Source of the DNA: Verrucomicrobiota bacterium
GTDB taxonomy: Bacteria; Verrucomicrobiota; Verrucomicrobiia; Opitutales; Opitutaceae
Direction of reading: 5' to 3'
NCBI GenBank assembly: GCA_023391285.1
Contig: JAEWBF010000120.1
Coordinates: 8,179 to 72,178, forward strand
Length of the DNA stretch: 64,000 bases
Of the stretch, positions 27,331 through 35,693 are shown in pieces; positions within the stretch are counted from its first letter, which is position 1, and each line of letters starts with the position of its first letter. The notes under the pieces are model-generated. The model ran no database searches. It saw nothing but the letters and a program-made list of their open reading frames with translations, and was not told where the DNA came from. The position numbers were made by a program, and so were the translations under genes.

Positions 27331-27864
27331 CTAGAGCGACCACTGATGCATGAGAGCGCCGGTGGCTCCGGAGAGCGGATCGGCTTTCGGCAAAGGCACG
27401 CGTGCGATGCGTTCGTCGGCGGCGGGGCGTTCCCCGGCGCGGCCGCGAAGGAGGTCGGCCTCCTGTCCTTCCGGATAGCCGCCCACGACATGAAAGTCTT
27501 CGCTCGCGCCGAGATTTTCGTGACCGGTGCCCGCAGGTAGAACGACGACGTCGCCCGGCTCGACAACGAGCGTCACGCCGGCCGTCGCGCCCAGGCGAAG
27601 GGATGCGCGGCCCCGATACACGCCGAGGATTTCGTGCGCGGTGCTGTGGTAGTGGGGAAAGTCATACACGCCCCAGCGCCAGGCCGGGCGCCAGTGATGC
27701 TGCGACCATGTTTCCTCGAACCAGCGCGCAATCGCGTCTGGGTTGTCGGGGGCGCAATACGCGAGGGCCGCACGCTTATAGATCAGGACGGGGAGGCGCG
27801 GATGATTCGGAATCTCGCCGGCGTCGCCGAAGCGAAACGTGAGGAGTTCGGGTGCAGCGGCCAT
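27331..27864 (-). CDS. YjlB-like cupin protein
   Basis: This is a small cytoplasmic cupin of 177 residues. Motif 1 has the metal-ligand pattern around FPHYHSTAHEILGVYRG (H-x-H...E) and motif 2 is PGDVVVLPAGTGHENLG, with a third histidine. It resembles the Bacillus YjlB family, whose substrate is unknown. The start is taken at ATG 27864; an in-frame start seven residues upstream is possible. It sits on the same strand as purC with about 50 bases between. Confidence 0.75.
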   Translation of the reverse strand: MAAAPELLTFRFGDAGEIPNHPRLPVLIYKRAALAYCAPDNPDAIARWFEETWSQHHWRPAWRWGVYDFPHYHSTAHEILGVYRGRASLRLGATAGVTLVVEPGDVVVLPAGTGHENLGASEDFHVVGGYPEGQEADLLRGRAGERPAADERIARVPLPKADPLSGATGALMHQWSL

Positions 27865-27918
27865 AACCAGCGCGAAGATGGCCAATCATCCCGACCGCGC
27901 AAACGAGCTGGTGGCGGA

Positions 27919-28827
27919 TCAGCCGAGGAGATTGCGCAGGGCGGCGAGGTATTTTTCCTGCGTGCGCGCGATGACGTCGCCGGGCAGCGGGGGAGCGGGA
28001 GGTTTTTGATCCCAGCGGATAGCCAGCAGGTGATCGCGGACGAACTGCTTGTCGTAGCTCGGCGGGGACATGCCGGGCGCATAGCTGTCGGCTGGCCAAT
28101 AACGGGAAGAATCGGGTGTGAGGACTTCGTCGATCAGGAAGAGGTTTCCTTGATCGTCGGTGCCGAATTCAAATTTCGTATCGGCGAGGATCATACCGGC
28201 CTGACGGGCGCGGTCGTGGCCAAACTGATACAGCGCGAGGCTGGTGGCCTTCACTTTTTCATAGAGCGCGCCGCCAATTCTCGCGGCGCCTTCGGCGTCA
28301 TCTATGGGTTCGTCGTGCTGGCCTTTGGGGGCTTTTGTGGTCGGCGTAAAGATGGGCTGGGGGAGGCGATCGGCCTGACGCAGGCCTTCGGGCAAACGAA
28401 TGCCGCAAACGGATCCAGTTTTCTGATACGAGCTCCAGCCGCTCCCGATGAGATAGCCGCGAGCGACGCACTCGATGGTGAGCGGCTTCAGCTTTCGCAC
28501 GACCATGCTGCGGAGCTGAAGGTCTGGTGAGAGCTTGTAGGTGTCAGCGAGGAGGTTGCGTTGGTCCGGGAGCAGGTGGTTGGGAATGAGGTGGCGGGTT
28601 TGTGCGAACCACCAGTTGCTCATTTGGGTGAGGATCGCGCCTTTGCCGGGGATGCCGTCGGGGAGGATGACGTCGAAGGCGGAGAGCCGGTCGGTCGCAA
28701 CGAGCAGGAGGGCATCGCCGAGATCGAAGATTTCGCGGACCTTGCCGGATGCGACCCGAGGAAAAGGAAGATCGATCGAGGTGACCGCTTGCGAAGGAAG
28801 GGCTGCGGCGATTTCGGCGGAGGTCAT
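27919..28827 (-). CDS. purC: Phosphoribosylaminoimidazole-succinocarboxamide synthase
   Basis: This 302-residue enzyme makes SAICAR from CAIR, aspartate and ATP in purine synthesis. The nucleotide-binding start VASGKVREIFDLGDALLLVATDRLSAFDV is diagnostic. Further motifs are GYLIGSGWSSY, DRARQAGMILADTKFEFG and LIDEVLTPDSSRYW. The length matches the longer, yeast-like form (about 300) rather than the short 240-residue bacterial form. The ATG at 28827 (MTSAEIAAAL) is preferred over an upstream ATG that would run towards the adjacent tRNA gene. Confidence 0.95.
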   Translation of the reverse strand: MTSAEIAAALPSQAVTSIDLPFPRVASGKVREIFDLGDALLLVATDRLSAFDVILPDGIPGKGAILTQMSNWWFAQTRHLIPNHLLPDQRNLLADTYKLSPDLQLRSMVVRKLKPLTIECVARGYLIGSGWSSYQKTGSVCGIRLPEGLRQADRLPQPIFTPTTKAPKGQHDEPIDDAEGAARIGGALYEKVKATSLALYQFGHDRARQAGMILADTKFEFGTDDQGNLFLIDEVLTPDSSRYWPADSYAPGMSPPSYDKQFVRDHLLAIRWDQKPPAPPLPGDVIARTQEKYLAALRNLLG

Positions 28828-28946
28828 CGAGGTGGGTTTGTCGCGAAAAAGAGGGGAGGTGCGAAGCGAAATTTTCGGAACGCGACGGTTGAAATTTGGC
28901 CTTGCGCGGTGGGAGTCGGGCCGTAGCGTGCCCGGCTCCACGGTTA

Positions 28947-29021
28947 GTCCCCATCGTCTAGCCTGGTCCAGGACACCACCCTTTCACGGTGAGAACCGGG
29001 GTTCGAATCCCCGTGGGGACG
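28947..29021 (+). tRNA. tRNA-Glu (anticodon TTC)
   Basis: The acceptor arm GTCCCCA (28947-28953) pairs with TGGGGAC (29014-29020). The anticodon loop CTTTCAC (28981-28987) places TTC at 28983-28985. The T arm is CGGGG-TTCGAAT-CCCCG, the discriminator base is G at 29021, and CCA is encoded at 29022-29024. The base pair at the foot of the anticodon stem appears to be C-A. It lies next to a segment with features of integrated DNA. Confidence 0.97.
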
Positions 29022-29024
29022 CCA

Positions 29025-29538
29025 GGAATTTAAGTTGCGCAAGCAGCTGAAATCACGGGAGATGCGCCGAATTCTGGTTCATCTCCTGTTTCGTATCCGG
29101 GTGACGGAGCATACAAGTTCTATGCTCCGCCCGAGGAAGAAAAATCGTCCGCCGCAGAAAAAACGTCGGCTGACCTTAGACAGGCTCTTCCGGATTTCCC
29201 AAAGGACGGGAACGTGGCCAAGCTTCGTTCCAGTCCGGCAGCAATCAGAGCCGTCCAAAATCGGTCGGGTTCGTGGAGTATCGCATGACCGTCACGATTG
29301 CAGGACGTCAGAGGAAGAAGGTTTTCAGTCGGAGGAAGAAGCGCGGGAGTTGCAGGAAACGTGGGAGAACGAACGCTTGCATGGCGCGGCTGTCCGATAT
29401 TCCGGCGACGAGGTCGACGCGGCGCTCAAACTCCTGTCGAGCCGAGACACCGGGGCACGGCTGCCGCGTAACCAAGGAATTTGATTCGAAGAACGATGTC
29501 GCCAAGTTGAAGCAGGCTTTCTTGTTCGAAGACGTTGC
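29025..29538 (+). pseudogene. Decayed coding stretch next to tRNA-Glu, possible integrase remnant
   Basis: No intact gene is visible between the tRNA and hipA. The plus-strand translation around 29273-29330 reads VEYRMTVTIAGRQRKKVF, then continues one frame over as SEEEARELQETWENERLHG to a stop at 29484. Joined, this looks like the N-terminal strand-strand-helix region of a tyrosine recombinase broken by a single-base frameshift, although I cannot confirm it without a search. Further upstream another frame is open from 29034 to a stop near 29287 without a start codon. No catalytic R-H-R-Y part remains. Confidence 0.4.
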
Positions 29539-30843
29539 TCATACAGAGCGGACTGCGTTCAGAAATCCCTCGAAGATCTTGTCGCGGATTTGAGCGGGAA
29601 ACCCGGACTTGATCTCGCGGCTGACTTCCTCGACGGCCCGAGGGGCAGCAGACGTGATCTCGGCCAACAGCTCCGCACTATCTCCGAGACCGGCGAGCCG
29701 CGTGATCGCGTCCCAACTGCGAGCCCTAAGTTCGCTCATTTTCCAGTGGGCACTTTTACTACGCACCGCCATGGCAAGTTTGGCTTTGCGCGCGTCGAGG
29801 TGATTCGGCCCCCGGCCGATGATGGGCCACGCAGAGAGTATGTCGTAGAAAGGGGTCAGCCGATGGCTACCGCCTCGCTCAATGAAAATGGAGAAATTCT
29901 TCGCGTGACCATCGGTCGCCGCCAGCAACCAGAGAATCATCTGAGCTTTGAGGAAGGCGCGTTTGTCTTCCATGGGATCCAGACTGGCATCAAGCACCCG
30001 CAGAATGTCCCGCATGCCAGGACCGCCATCGCCCTCATACTTCATCGTGCTCGGCAACCCGAGCGCCTGACAAAAATCCTCTTGGGGCAATCGGGCGATC
30101 CAGCCCGTGTGCTGGAGGCGTCGATCAAATCGCTCAACAGCGAGGACCTTCCTCGCACCGAACTCCACGATCTCGCAGCGGGCGGTGTTGAGCCCCATGC
30201 TCTGCATCAGACGGGAGCAGAGCCATTCATTCTCTACCGAGCCCTGCATATCCATTTGCAGGTGACCGATGAGTCCGAGGGGCAACTTCAAGATATGCGT
30301 GGTCGGAGTGGCGCCGCGGGGGCGGCACCATTGGCCATCGTGAAAGAGGAGTGCCGTTTTTTCCTGCGCACCGGCGAGAGATATTCGGAAGTCACTCTCA
30401 TCGTCCTGTCCCATGACGCGTGCAGGCGAAAGACTGCCCGCAATCAGTTCCTCGACTCGGCGCTCGCTGAGTGGTTCGGCATCGATGCGGTCGAAGCCGG
30501 CGGGAGTTTCACCGTCAGGCAAAAGCTGGATCGCTCCGGCGCAATCGCGGCCAATCGCTTTGAGCAGGTCGAAGGCTTCGATAGAAGCCGTAGCGAACTT
30601 CGCGCGAATGCGGGTGCGGATGGAAGCGGCGTCGGGCAGCAGATTGTCGAAGTAGTGTTCCACCTTCGCCCCACGAATCGGCTCATTGCGCGGGGTGAAT
30701 GGCAGGGACAGAGACAGTGGTCGACCGGCCGGCGACTCGATCCAGGCGGGATCGTATTCCAACACGTGGACGTGCCTCACGATGGACCACCTTCCGACCC
30801 GTAGTCCATTCATCCAAATCGTGAGAGTGGAAGCAGTCGTCAC
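29539..30843 (-). CDS. hipA: HipA-type serine/threonine kinase toxin
   Basis: This 434-residue protein has the full HipA length (E. coli about 440). It has the N-terminal HipA_N domain (WMNGLRVGRW, EHYFDNLLPD), the P-loop-like SLAGAQEKTALL at 157-166, ATP-site HILKLPLG, and the catalytic motif ATDGHAKNFSIF with Asp311. HipA kinases phosphorylate aminoacyl-tRNA synthetases such as GltX and so cause growth arrest; a HipB partner neutralises them. The GTG start at 30843 lies one base after the hipB stop, giving tight coupling. The adjacent tRNA-Glu is notable because E. coli HipA targets glutamyl-tRNA synthetase, but that proximity may be chance. Confidence 0.88.
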   Translation of the reverse strand: MTTASTLTIWMNGLRVGRWSIVRHVHVLEYDPAWIESPAGRPLSLSLPFTPRNEPIRGAKVEHYFDNLLPDAASIRTRIRAKFATASIEAFDLLKAIGRDCAGAIQLLPDGETPAGFDRIDAEPLSERRVEELIAGSLSPARVMGQDDESDFRISLAGAQEKTALLFHDGQWCRPRGATPTTHILKLPLGLIGHLQMDMQGSVENEWLCSRLMQSMGLNTARCEIVEFGARKVLAVERFDRRLQHTGWIARLPQEDFCQALGLPSTMKYEGDGGPGMRDILRVLDASLDPMEDKRAFLKAQMILWLLAATDGHAKNFSIFIERGGSHRLTPFYDILSAWPIIGRGPNHLDARKAKLAMAVRSKSAHWKMSELRARSWDAITRLAGLGDSAELLAEITSAAPRAVEEVSREIKSGFPAQIRDKIFEGFLNAVRSV

Positions 30844-30844
30844 G

Positions 30845-31129
30845 TTACCAGTCTCCCTTCTCCGAGCGCGCGGCTTTGGTCGTTCGCTTACGGTGGACCG
30901 CGTTAGCCTTGCTGGGAAGGTCGTCGATGGCCAGCCGGCCGCCAAGCGCGGCAACGATTCGGGAAAGCTGGTCAAAGCTGGCGCGGCCAGGGGATGCTTC
31001 AATAGTGGCAATCCGTCGCTGGCTCACTCCGATGCGGTCGCCGAGCTGCGCCTGAGTCAGGCCCCGTGACTCGCGGAGCGCGCGCAGCACGGTTTGCAGC
31101 TGTGCAGGGGTGGAAACGGCATAATTCAT
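30845..31129 (-). CDS. hipB: HipB-type antitoxin, helix-turn-helix repressor
   Basis: This 94-residue XRE-family protein is encoded upstream of hipA, as expected for hipBA operons. The HTH reads RESRGLTQAQLGDRIGVSQRRIATIEASPGRASFDQL, followed by IVAALGGRLAIDDLP, the dimerisation strand typical of HipB. The C-terminus is basic (RKRTTKAARSEKGDW) and could contact HipA. It probably represses the operon through the inverted repeats immediately upstream (31138-31212). It starts at ATG 31129. Confidence 0.9.
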   Translation of the reverse strand: MNYAVSTPAQLQTVLRALRESRGLTQAQLGDRIGVSQRRIATIEASPGRASFDQLSRIVAALGGRLAIDDLPSKANAVHRKRTTKAARSEKGDW

Positions 31130-31137
31130 GGAGGAAC

Positions 31138-31212
31138 GTTAGAACCAAGGGATTCTAAACGCGAGTTAGAACTTAAAAGGGCTAAGGTGGACTAAGCCCG
31201 TTAGGATTCTAA
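31138..31212. promoter_or_regulatory. Operator repeats in the hipB/ankyrin divergent region
   Basis: Between the divergent hipB and ankyrin starts there are four half-sites of TTCTAA/TTAGAA: GTTAGAA (31138-31144), TTCTAA (31153-31158), TTAGAA (31166-31171) and TTCTAA (31207-31212). The middle two form a perfect inverted repeat with 7 bases between. GGATTCTAAAC occurs twice as a direct repeat. This arrangement is what a HipB-type dimer would bind, and it would control both directions. Confidence 0.7.
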
Positions 31213-31233
31213 ACCGCTATTAGTCGCCAGGCG

Positions 31234-32016
31234 GTGTTTCGGCTGAAGGACATCGCTCAAGCACTCACCCTTGTAACCGCAGGAAAACTCTTCGCGCTGC
31301 AGCAATGGGTCGCGGAAGGAAAGTGCGTGCAGGCCGACGATTTCAATGACCACAGATTCTGCTGGCTTCATCGCGCCTGTGAGCGGGGTTTTCACAGCAT
31401 CGTGGAGGTGTTGCTCAAAGTCGATGGCTGGTCCAACCAACAAAAGGATTCCGCCCTGACGGGAGCGATGCATGCGAGTCGCTTGGACTTGGTCGAATTG
31501 TTGCTGGCGCATGGAGCCCGGGTCGCAGCCATCGATTTTGAGGATCTGTGCCGGACGCTGAACATCGAGCTGATGACCCGTTTCCTCGAGGCAGGTGTGG
31601 ACCCGGCGGCCGACAACGCCTTCGCACGTGCCCTAGACGAGTTCAAGGCCCGGCCATTGCTCCGGTTTTATCGGGACCAAGTGGAAAAATATCCCAGCCT
31701 GAAGGGGCAAATCTCACTCGCGCTCGCCGAAGCCGTGCGCGAAAAGAAAACCCGCTGGGCTGCACTTCTCACATGGGTGGGTGCCGATCCGTTCATGACC
31801 GCTCCGGAGGGAGCTCTCTCCCTGCAACGTGGGCAGAAGGATGCCCTCCACGGCTTTCTCGATGCTATTTTTTCACTCCAGCCTGCTGCAAAAGCCATTC
31901 GTCGATCGCAGCCCACTCCTCCGGAATGTTGGTGTGCCCTCCGGCAAGAACGAGATTCAGCGCCTTCGGGGCCGTTATTACATTGTAGGCGGCGAACATC
32001 GAGGTGGGAGGGGTGA
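31234..32016 (+). CDS. Ankyrin-repeat protein, probably 3'-truncated and chimeric
   Basis: This frame of 260 residues is divergent from hipB, with 104 bases between. It starts at GTG 31234. Ankyrin-type helix pairs are seen in WLHRACERGFHSIVEVLLKVDG, SALTGAMHASRLDLVELLLAHGARV and NIELMTRFLEAGVDP. After about residue 200 (near 31835) the ankyrin character stops, and the last 50 codons (31865-32016) are simply antisense to the 3' end of the esterase gene, ending in arginine-rich nonsense. The original protein was probably longer and lost its end at a recombination junction near 31835-31865. Whether the stub is functional is unknown; its shared operator with hipBA is notable. Confidence 0.6.
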   Translation: MFRLKDIAQALTLVTAGKLFALQQWVAEGKCVQADDFNDHRFCWLHRACERGFHSIVEVLLKVDGWSNQQKDSALTGAMHASRLDLVELLLAHGARVAAIDFEDLCRTLNIELMTRFLEAGVDPAADNAFARALDEFKARPLLRFYRDQVEKYPSLKGQISLALAEAVREKKTRWAALLTWVGADPFMTAPEGALSLQRGQKDALHGFLDAIFSLQPAAKAIRRSQPTPPECWCALRQERDSAPSGPLLHCRRRTSRWEG

Positions 32017-33226
32017 CTTCGTCGTTGTAGCCCCACGAATAAAGGCCGGGAACTTTGATGAGACGCGCGAAGTTGACGGCGTCGTAGTAAGCGGTGGTCG
32101 CGACTTTTTCCGGGTTCTGCGCATGGAAGTTCATGCCGGTTTTCGGGTCGGGACGGAACATGTGCGGCCACCCGCCAGCGCGGCCGTGGAGATAGCCCGT
32201 GACGTCGCAGCCGGCGGGATGCACGAGGGCGAGGGCAGTTACCCGCGGGTCAAGGCCAGCGGTGGCGATCGAAAGATGCCCGCCCTGGCTTCCGCCCGTA
32301 ACGAGCAGGTTTTTGCCGTCCCAGTTGGGAAGCGACGCAAGGTAGTCGTTGGCGCGGATGCAGCCGAGAAAAACGCGGCGGAAATAATACGTGTCTTTAT
32401 TGTCGAGATTGTAGTGCGCGTAGTTCTTGAGCGCGCTGGCGCGCAATGCGGAGTAGGCTTGGGCTGGCAGGTTTACCGGAACGCCGTGGATGCCAATGTT
32501 GAGTGTGATGACGCCTTGCGCAGCGAGGTCGGTGTTGACGGGCACATAGGGGCGCACGCCGGCGCCGGGCACGCGCAGCACGGCGGGGTAGCGGCCAGGA
32601 GCCTTGGGCTCGCAAAGGATGCCGTAGATGCGGCTGTCGTCTCGGGCGACGCGGAAGCTGACGTGGTAAACGTCCACCGCGCTCGTGCTGTATTCAGGGA
32701 GCAGCGTGCGGGTCGGATCGATCGGCACCGCGGCGAGTTCGGCTTTGCTCCCGCTCCAGAACGCGTCGAAGTCGTCCGGCAGGACTTGTGTGGGCTGAAT
32801 GCGTTCGGGGGAAAAGCCGGCGGTGGCGATGCCGCGGTAGGTTTTGCCGTTGATCGTCGTGGTGACGATGCAGCGGATGAAGCCGGGCTCCTGCAACGTG
32901 CCGGCTTCCACGACAAGTCCATCCAACGGAACGGCAACGCCAGCCTCTTCGATGATCGCTGGCATCTGTTCGGGCCCGATTTTGTAGGCGACGGTCGCGC
33001 CGGCGAGCGGGTTGTTGTCGGCCAGCACGCGGATGGTAAATTTCGGGGTCTGGCCGGTTTGATAAGTCCAGTCGGGGCGGTCGGGGGCGACGATCACCTG
33101 CACGGGCCCGAGCCGCGCCTGCGCAAATGTTGGTATAGGCCGCAGCGGCGAGACCGGCGGAGCGGCAAAAGCCGCACCCGCGATAATGGCGATTCCTGCG
33201 ATGAGGGCTAACCCATGTTTTTTCAT
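31865..33226 (-). CDS. Acetyl xylan esterase-like alpha/beta hydrolase, secreted
   Basis: This 453-residue protein has a signal peptide (MKKHGLALIAGIAIIAGAAFAA). The catalytic part resembles the AXE1/cephalosporin-C deacetylase family (CE7): DFDAFWSG at the entry, RYPAVLRVPGAGVRPY, the nucleophile elbow VTGGSQGGHLS, and a late acidic/histidine region WGYNDEVTPPTSMFAAY...GGHTNIPEEW. An N-terminal extension of roughly 110 residues (PDRPDWTYQTGQTPKFTIRV) looks like an Ig-type domain, as in several CE7-like proteins of glycan loci. It probably deacetylates a plant or algal polysaccharide outside the inner membrane. Start ATG 33226 begins the signal peptide; ATG 33235 is close upstream. Confidence 0.82.
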   Translation of the reverse strand: MKKHGLALIAGIAIIAGAAFAAPPVSPLRPIPTFAQARLGPVQVIVAPDRPDWTYQTGQTPKFTIRVLADNNPLAGATVAYKIGPEQMPAIIEEAGVAVPLDGLVVEAGTLQEPGFIRCIVTTTINGKTYRGIATAGFSPERIQPTQVLPDDFDAFWSGSKAELAAVPIDPTRTLLPEYSTSAVDVYHVSFRVARDDSRIYGILCEPKAPGRYPAVLRVPGAGVRPYVPVNTDLAAQGVITLNIGIHGVPVNLPAQAYSALRASALKNYAHYNLDNKDTYYFRRVFLGCIRANDYLASLPNWDGKNLLVTGGSQGGHLSIATAGLDPRVTALALVHPAGCDVTGYLHGRAGGWPHMFRPDPKTGMNFHAQNPEKVATTAYYDAVNFARLIKVPGLYSWGYNDEVTPPTSMFAAYNVITAPKALNLVLAGGHTNIPEEWAAIDEWLLQQAGVKK

Positions 33227-33335
33227 AAGAGTCATTCGAAATGCGACATCGGGCGGAAGAGGCGAAGCGTTCGCCCGATGTATAATAATCCGCCAGCCTC
33301 TCCTGGCGCAGGTGCGCACGCTGCGGCGCGCCGAT

Positions 33336-34601
33336 CTATTGGCGTGATTGGTCGTTGGCGATGCCGCTTTTGATCATCGACTTTGCCACGAGCAATAGAA
33401 TCGCGGCGCAACCGGCCAAGGCTACTGCAGAGGCCGTAAACACCAGGGTCAGCGGGGTCTGTTGATCTCTTAGCACACCGCCGACATATATCATAACGCC
33501 GCCGGCCACACAGCCGACCAGGTTTAGAATGCCGTAACCGGTGGCTCGATAGCGCGCCGGCACCGCTATGCACAAAATCGGCATCATGTTCGCATCCGTA
33601 AAGGCCCTGGTGAATCCGCACAACGCCAGCCCCACGATCGCGCCGGATAAAACAGGAGAAAGGCTGGTGCCCAGGAGTCCGATGGCCGCTATCACCAGTC
33701 CGATGCTCGGAATATACACCCGGCCCAACGGATTCGTTCTGCTCCACTTATCTGCCAGCTTGCCGCCAAAAATTACTCCCACCATGGCCGCGATCTGGAA
33801 ATAACCTGTCGCAGAGAGGCCCGCAGCCCCTTGGCCGAGGGAAAAGGCTTCCTTGAGATACGTCGGCATCCAGCCGAGGATCACCCAGCCTGCGACGCCG
33901 AACAGTCCCCAGAAAAGCGTCATCAACCAGAAGCTCCGGCTGTGCGCCAGAAACGACACGGCGGCGCGGATGGACGGCTTCTGATTCGATTCGTGACTGG
34001 ATGTTTCGTTTGAAGCGGAGGGAATCTTGGGGTCCCGAAGCAGGAATATAAGCACCAGCGAATAGGCGACCCCAACGGCTCCGAATATAATGAAGGCATG
34101 CTGCCAGCCATGCGATTCCGCAATATAGCCTCCGAGGCCTCCGAGGCCTCCGCCGACAAACGTTCCGGTCATGTGGATGCCGGTCGCGAGCGACCGGGTC
34201 GGGCCCCGGTGGTAGTCGGCGATCAGCGCGAGTGCCGCCGGCATATAGCAAGCTTCGCTGATGCCCATGAGGAACCGGGCAACCAGCAGTTGCTCGTAGT
34301 TCGTGACATGTCCGGTTAGCCAGGTGACGGCGGACCAGACGAACGCACTCAGGATGATCACGTGGCTGCGGCTGAAGCGGTCCGCGAGAAATCCTCCGAT
34401 AGGGCTAAACGCACCGTAGCTGAAAAGGAATACGGAGGTGAGCAACCCGAACTGCGATTCCGACATCGCGATGCTGCTCTTCAACGAGGAGCCCATCGTC
34501 GTGATCAGGATGCGGTCGAGATAGTTTAGACATGCGAGATGCCATAATAAAGCCACGACGAGCCAGCCTCGTGGAAGCGGATTTCCGGACTGCGTATTCA
34601 T
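33336..34601 (-). CDS. MFS transporter (anion:cation symporter type, hexuronate-like)
   Basis: This 421-residue inner-membrane protein has about 12 hydrophobic segments. The N-terminal signature NYLDRILITTM and the inter-helix motif GGFLADRFSR (loop 2-3) match the ACS family, which includes ExuT, GudP and sialic-acid-like carriers. GWMPTYLKEAFSLGQG after the central loop also fits. It probably imports a sugar acid or oligosaccharide monomer in symport with protons. Its ATG overlaps the TGA of the preceding HEAT gene (34598-34601), so the two are translationally coupled, and the esterase gene follows 109 bases downstream on the same strand. Confidence 0.85.
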   Translation of the reverse strand: MNTQSGNPLPRGWLVVALLWHLACLNYLDRILITTMGSSLKSSIAMSESQFGLLTSVFLFSYGAFSPIGGFLADRFSRSHVIILSAFVWSAVTWLTGHVTNYEQLLVARFLMGISEACYMPAALALIADYHRGPTRSLATGIHMTGTFVGGGLGGLGGYIAESHGWQHAFIIFGAVGVAYSLVLIFLLRDPKIPSASNETSSHESNQKPSIRAAVSFLAHSRSFWLMTLFWGLFGVAGWVILGWMPTYLKEAFSLGQGAAGLSATGYFQIAAMVGVIFGGKLADKWSRTNPLGRVYIPSIGLVIAAIGLLGTSLSPVLSGAIVGLALCGFTRAFTDANMMPILCIAVPARYRATGYGILNLVGCVAGGVMIYVGGVLRDQQTPLTLVFTASAVALAGCAAILLLVAKSMIKSGIANDQSRQ

Positions 34602-35515
34602 GGGAGGAGGTGAAGAAGGCCGTTCGCGGCTCCGATTCTTGCGTCGGACTCCGTGGCCCCGAGTTGTTGAACCATGATCGGCAACGCTTCGCGGACTTGG
34701 AGGCGGCCAAGAAGCGGAAGAATTTCGTATTTCTGGGCCGTGGTGCCGCTGCTGGCGAATTGAAGCAGGCTGCTGATTAGCTTTTGATATTGTGGCGAGC
34801 TTGGCGGGGTGTGTTGAGCACGTGCCGCGATAATATAGGGCAAGGCCGCGGATTGGGGTGGTTCCTGCGCGAGTTGTTCGTCCAGGGCGGCCAGGGAGCT
34901 GGGCGTAAGAGGTTTAATACGCGCGAGAGCATAGGCCGCGCGCAGCCGGGCGGTTTCGTCGGGTGAACGCAGGAGGCCTGCGAGCTGGTCGAGCACGGAT
35001 TCGCGACGCTCGGCAATCGGAGCAGTTGCGAGGAGCCAGTAGAGGTAGGCTGCGTCGCGGGCGCTGGCGTCGCGCAGCCACTCTTCTATAAGCGGTATAT
35101 CGAGGAGCGTTCCGGCGCCCAGTTTCGCCAAAGTCTCTGTGGCGTGGACTCGTGCGGGCGAACCTAGATCGGCGAACGTCGCGCGGATTTGCGACACGTG
35201 GGATTGCTTCTCGGCGCGATCGGCCACGGCGAGCACTCGAAGCACGCCGATGTGATAAGGGGGCGCCGCGTTCGTCAGTTCGGCTTTGAATAAGGAAGCG
35301 ATCCCGTCGGAAAGGTTGTGCTCCAGCAGCCCCTCGGCGGCATGCACTTTGAGCCATGAGGAGTTCTCGTGAAGTTCTCGCTGGAGGATTTGGATGCACC
35401 GCTCGCGGAGCTGGCGTTGGTCAAGGGGGGCATGTTCGGTTTCCGCGCCGCGGCACACGATCAGCGCGGGTCCCGCTTGAACACAGAGGCCCACGGCTAA
35501 GCGGAGGGGCAGCAT
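34598..35515 (-). CDS. HEAT-repeat protein, exported
   Basis: This 305-residue protein begins with a signal-like stretch MLPLRLAVGLCVQAGPALIVC. An in-frame ATG at 35578 would add 21 residues before it. The rest is helical HEAT/PBS-lyase-like repeats, for example WLKVHAAEGLLEHN, SPARVHATETLAKLGAG, DETARLRAAYALARIKP and SDARIGAANGLLHLLP. No catalytic motif is seen. HEAT arrays of this kind commonly occur beside glycan transporters or sulfatases in Planctomycetes/Verrucomicrobia, with unproven function. It is the first gene of the operon with the MFS transporter. Confidence 0.7.
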   Translation of the reverse strand: MLPLRLAVGLCVQAGPALIVCRGAETEHAPLDQRQLRERCIQILQRELHENSSWLKVHAAEGLLEHNLSDGIASLFKAELTNAAPPYHIGVLRVLAVADRAEKQSHVSQIRATFADLGSPARVHATETLAKLGAGTLLDIPLIEEWLRDASARDAAYLYWLLATAPIAERRESVLDQLAGLLRSPDETARLRAAYALARIKPLTPSSLAALDEQLAQEPPQSAALPYIIAARAQHTPPSSPQYQKLISSLLQFASSGTTAQKYEILPLLGRLQVREALPIMVQQLGATESDARIGAANGLLHLLP

Positions 35516-35693
35516 CCGAACGGAGCTGAAGCGAGGAAAGAGTCGGACGGGTAGCGGACGGAATAAAGGTAGGAACATATCGCTGGTAGGTTATCTGGGC
35601 CGACGGAGCCCGCGGCAACGTCTCTCGACGGAGCAAAAAAGCTCGAAAAATAAGCTTGAAGTGCAACAACAATCTTCCGATTTGTTGGAACAA

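Noticed and set aside
29035..29484. 149-codon frame after tRNA-Glu as an intact gene
   Set aside because: It has mixed composition and switches character where a second frame carries the recombinase-like stretch; a single intact product is not supported.
31865..32016. C-terminal 50 residues of the ankyrin frame as a real domain
   Set aside because: They are the reverse complement of the esterase 3' end and have no domain pattern.
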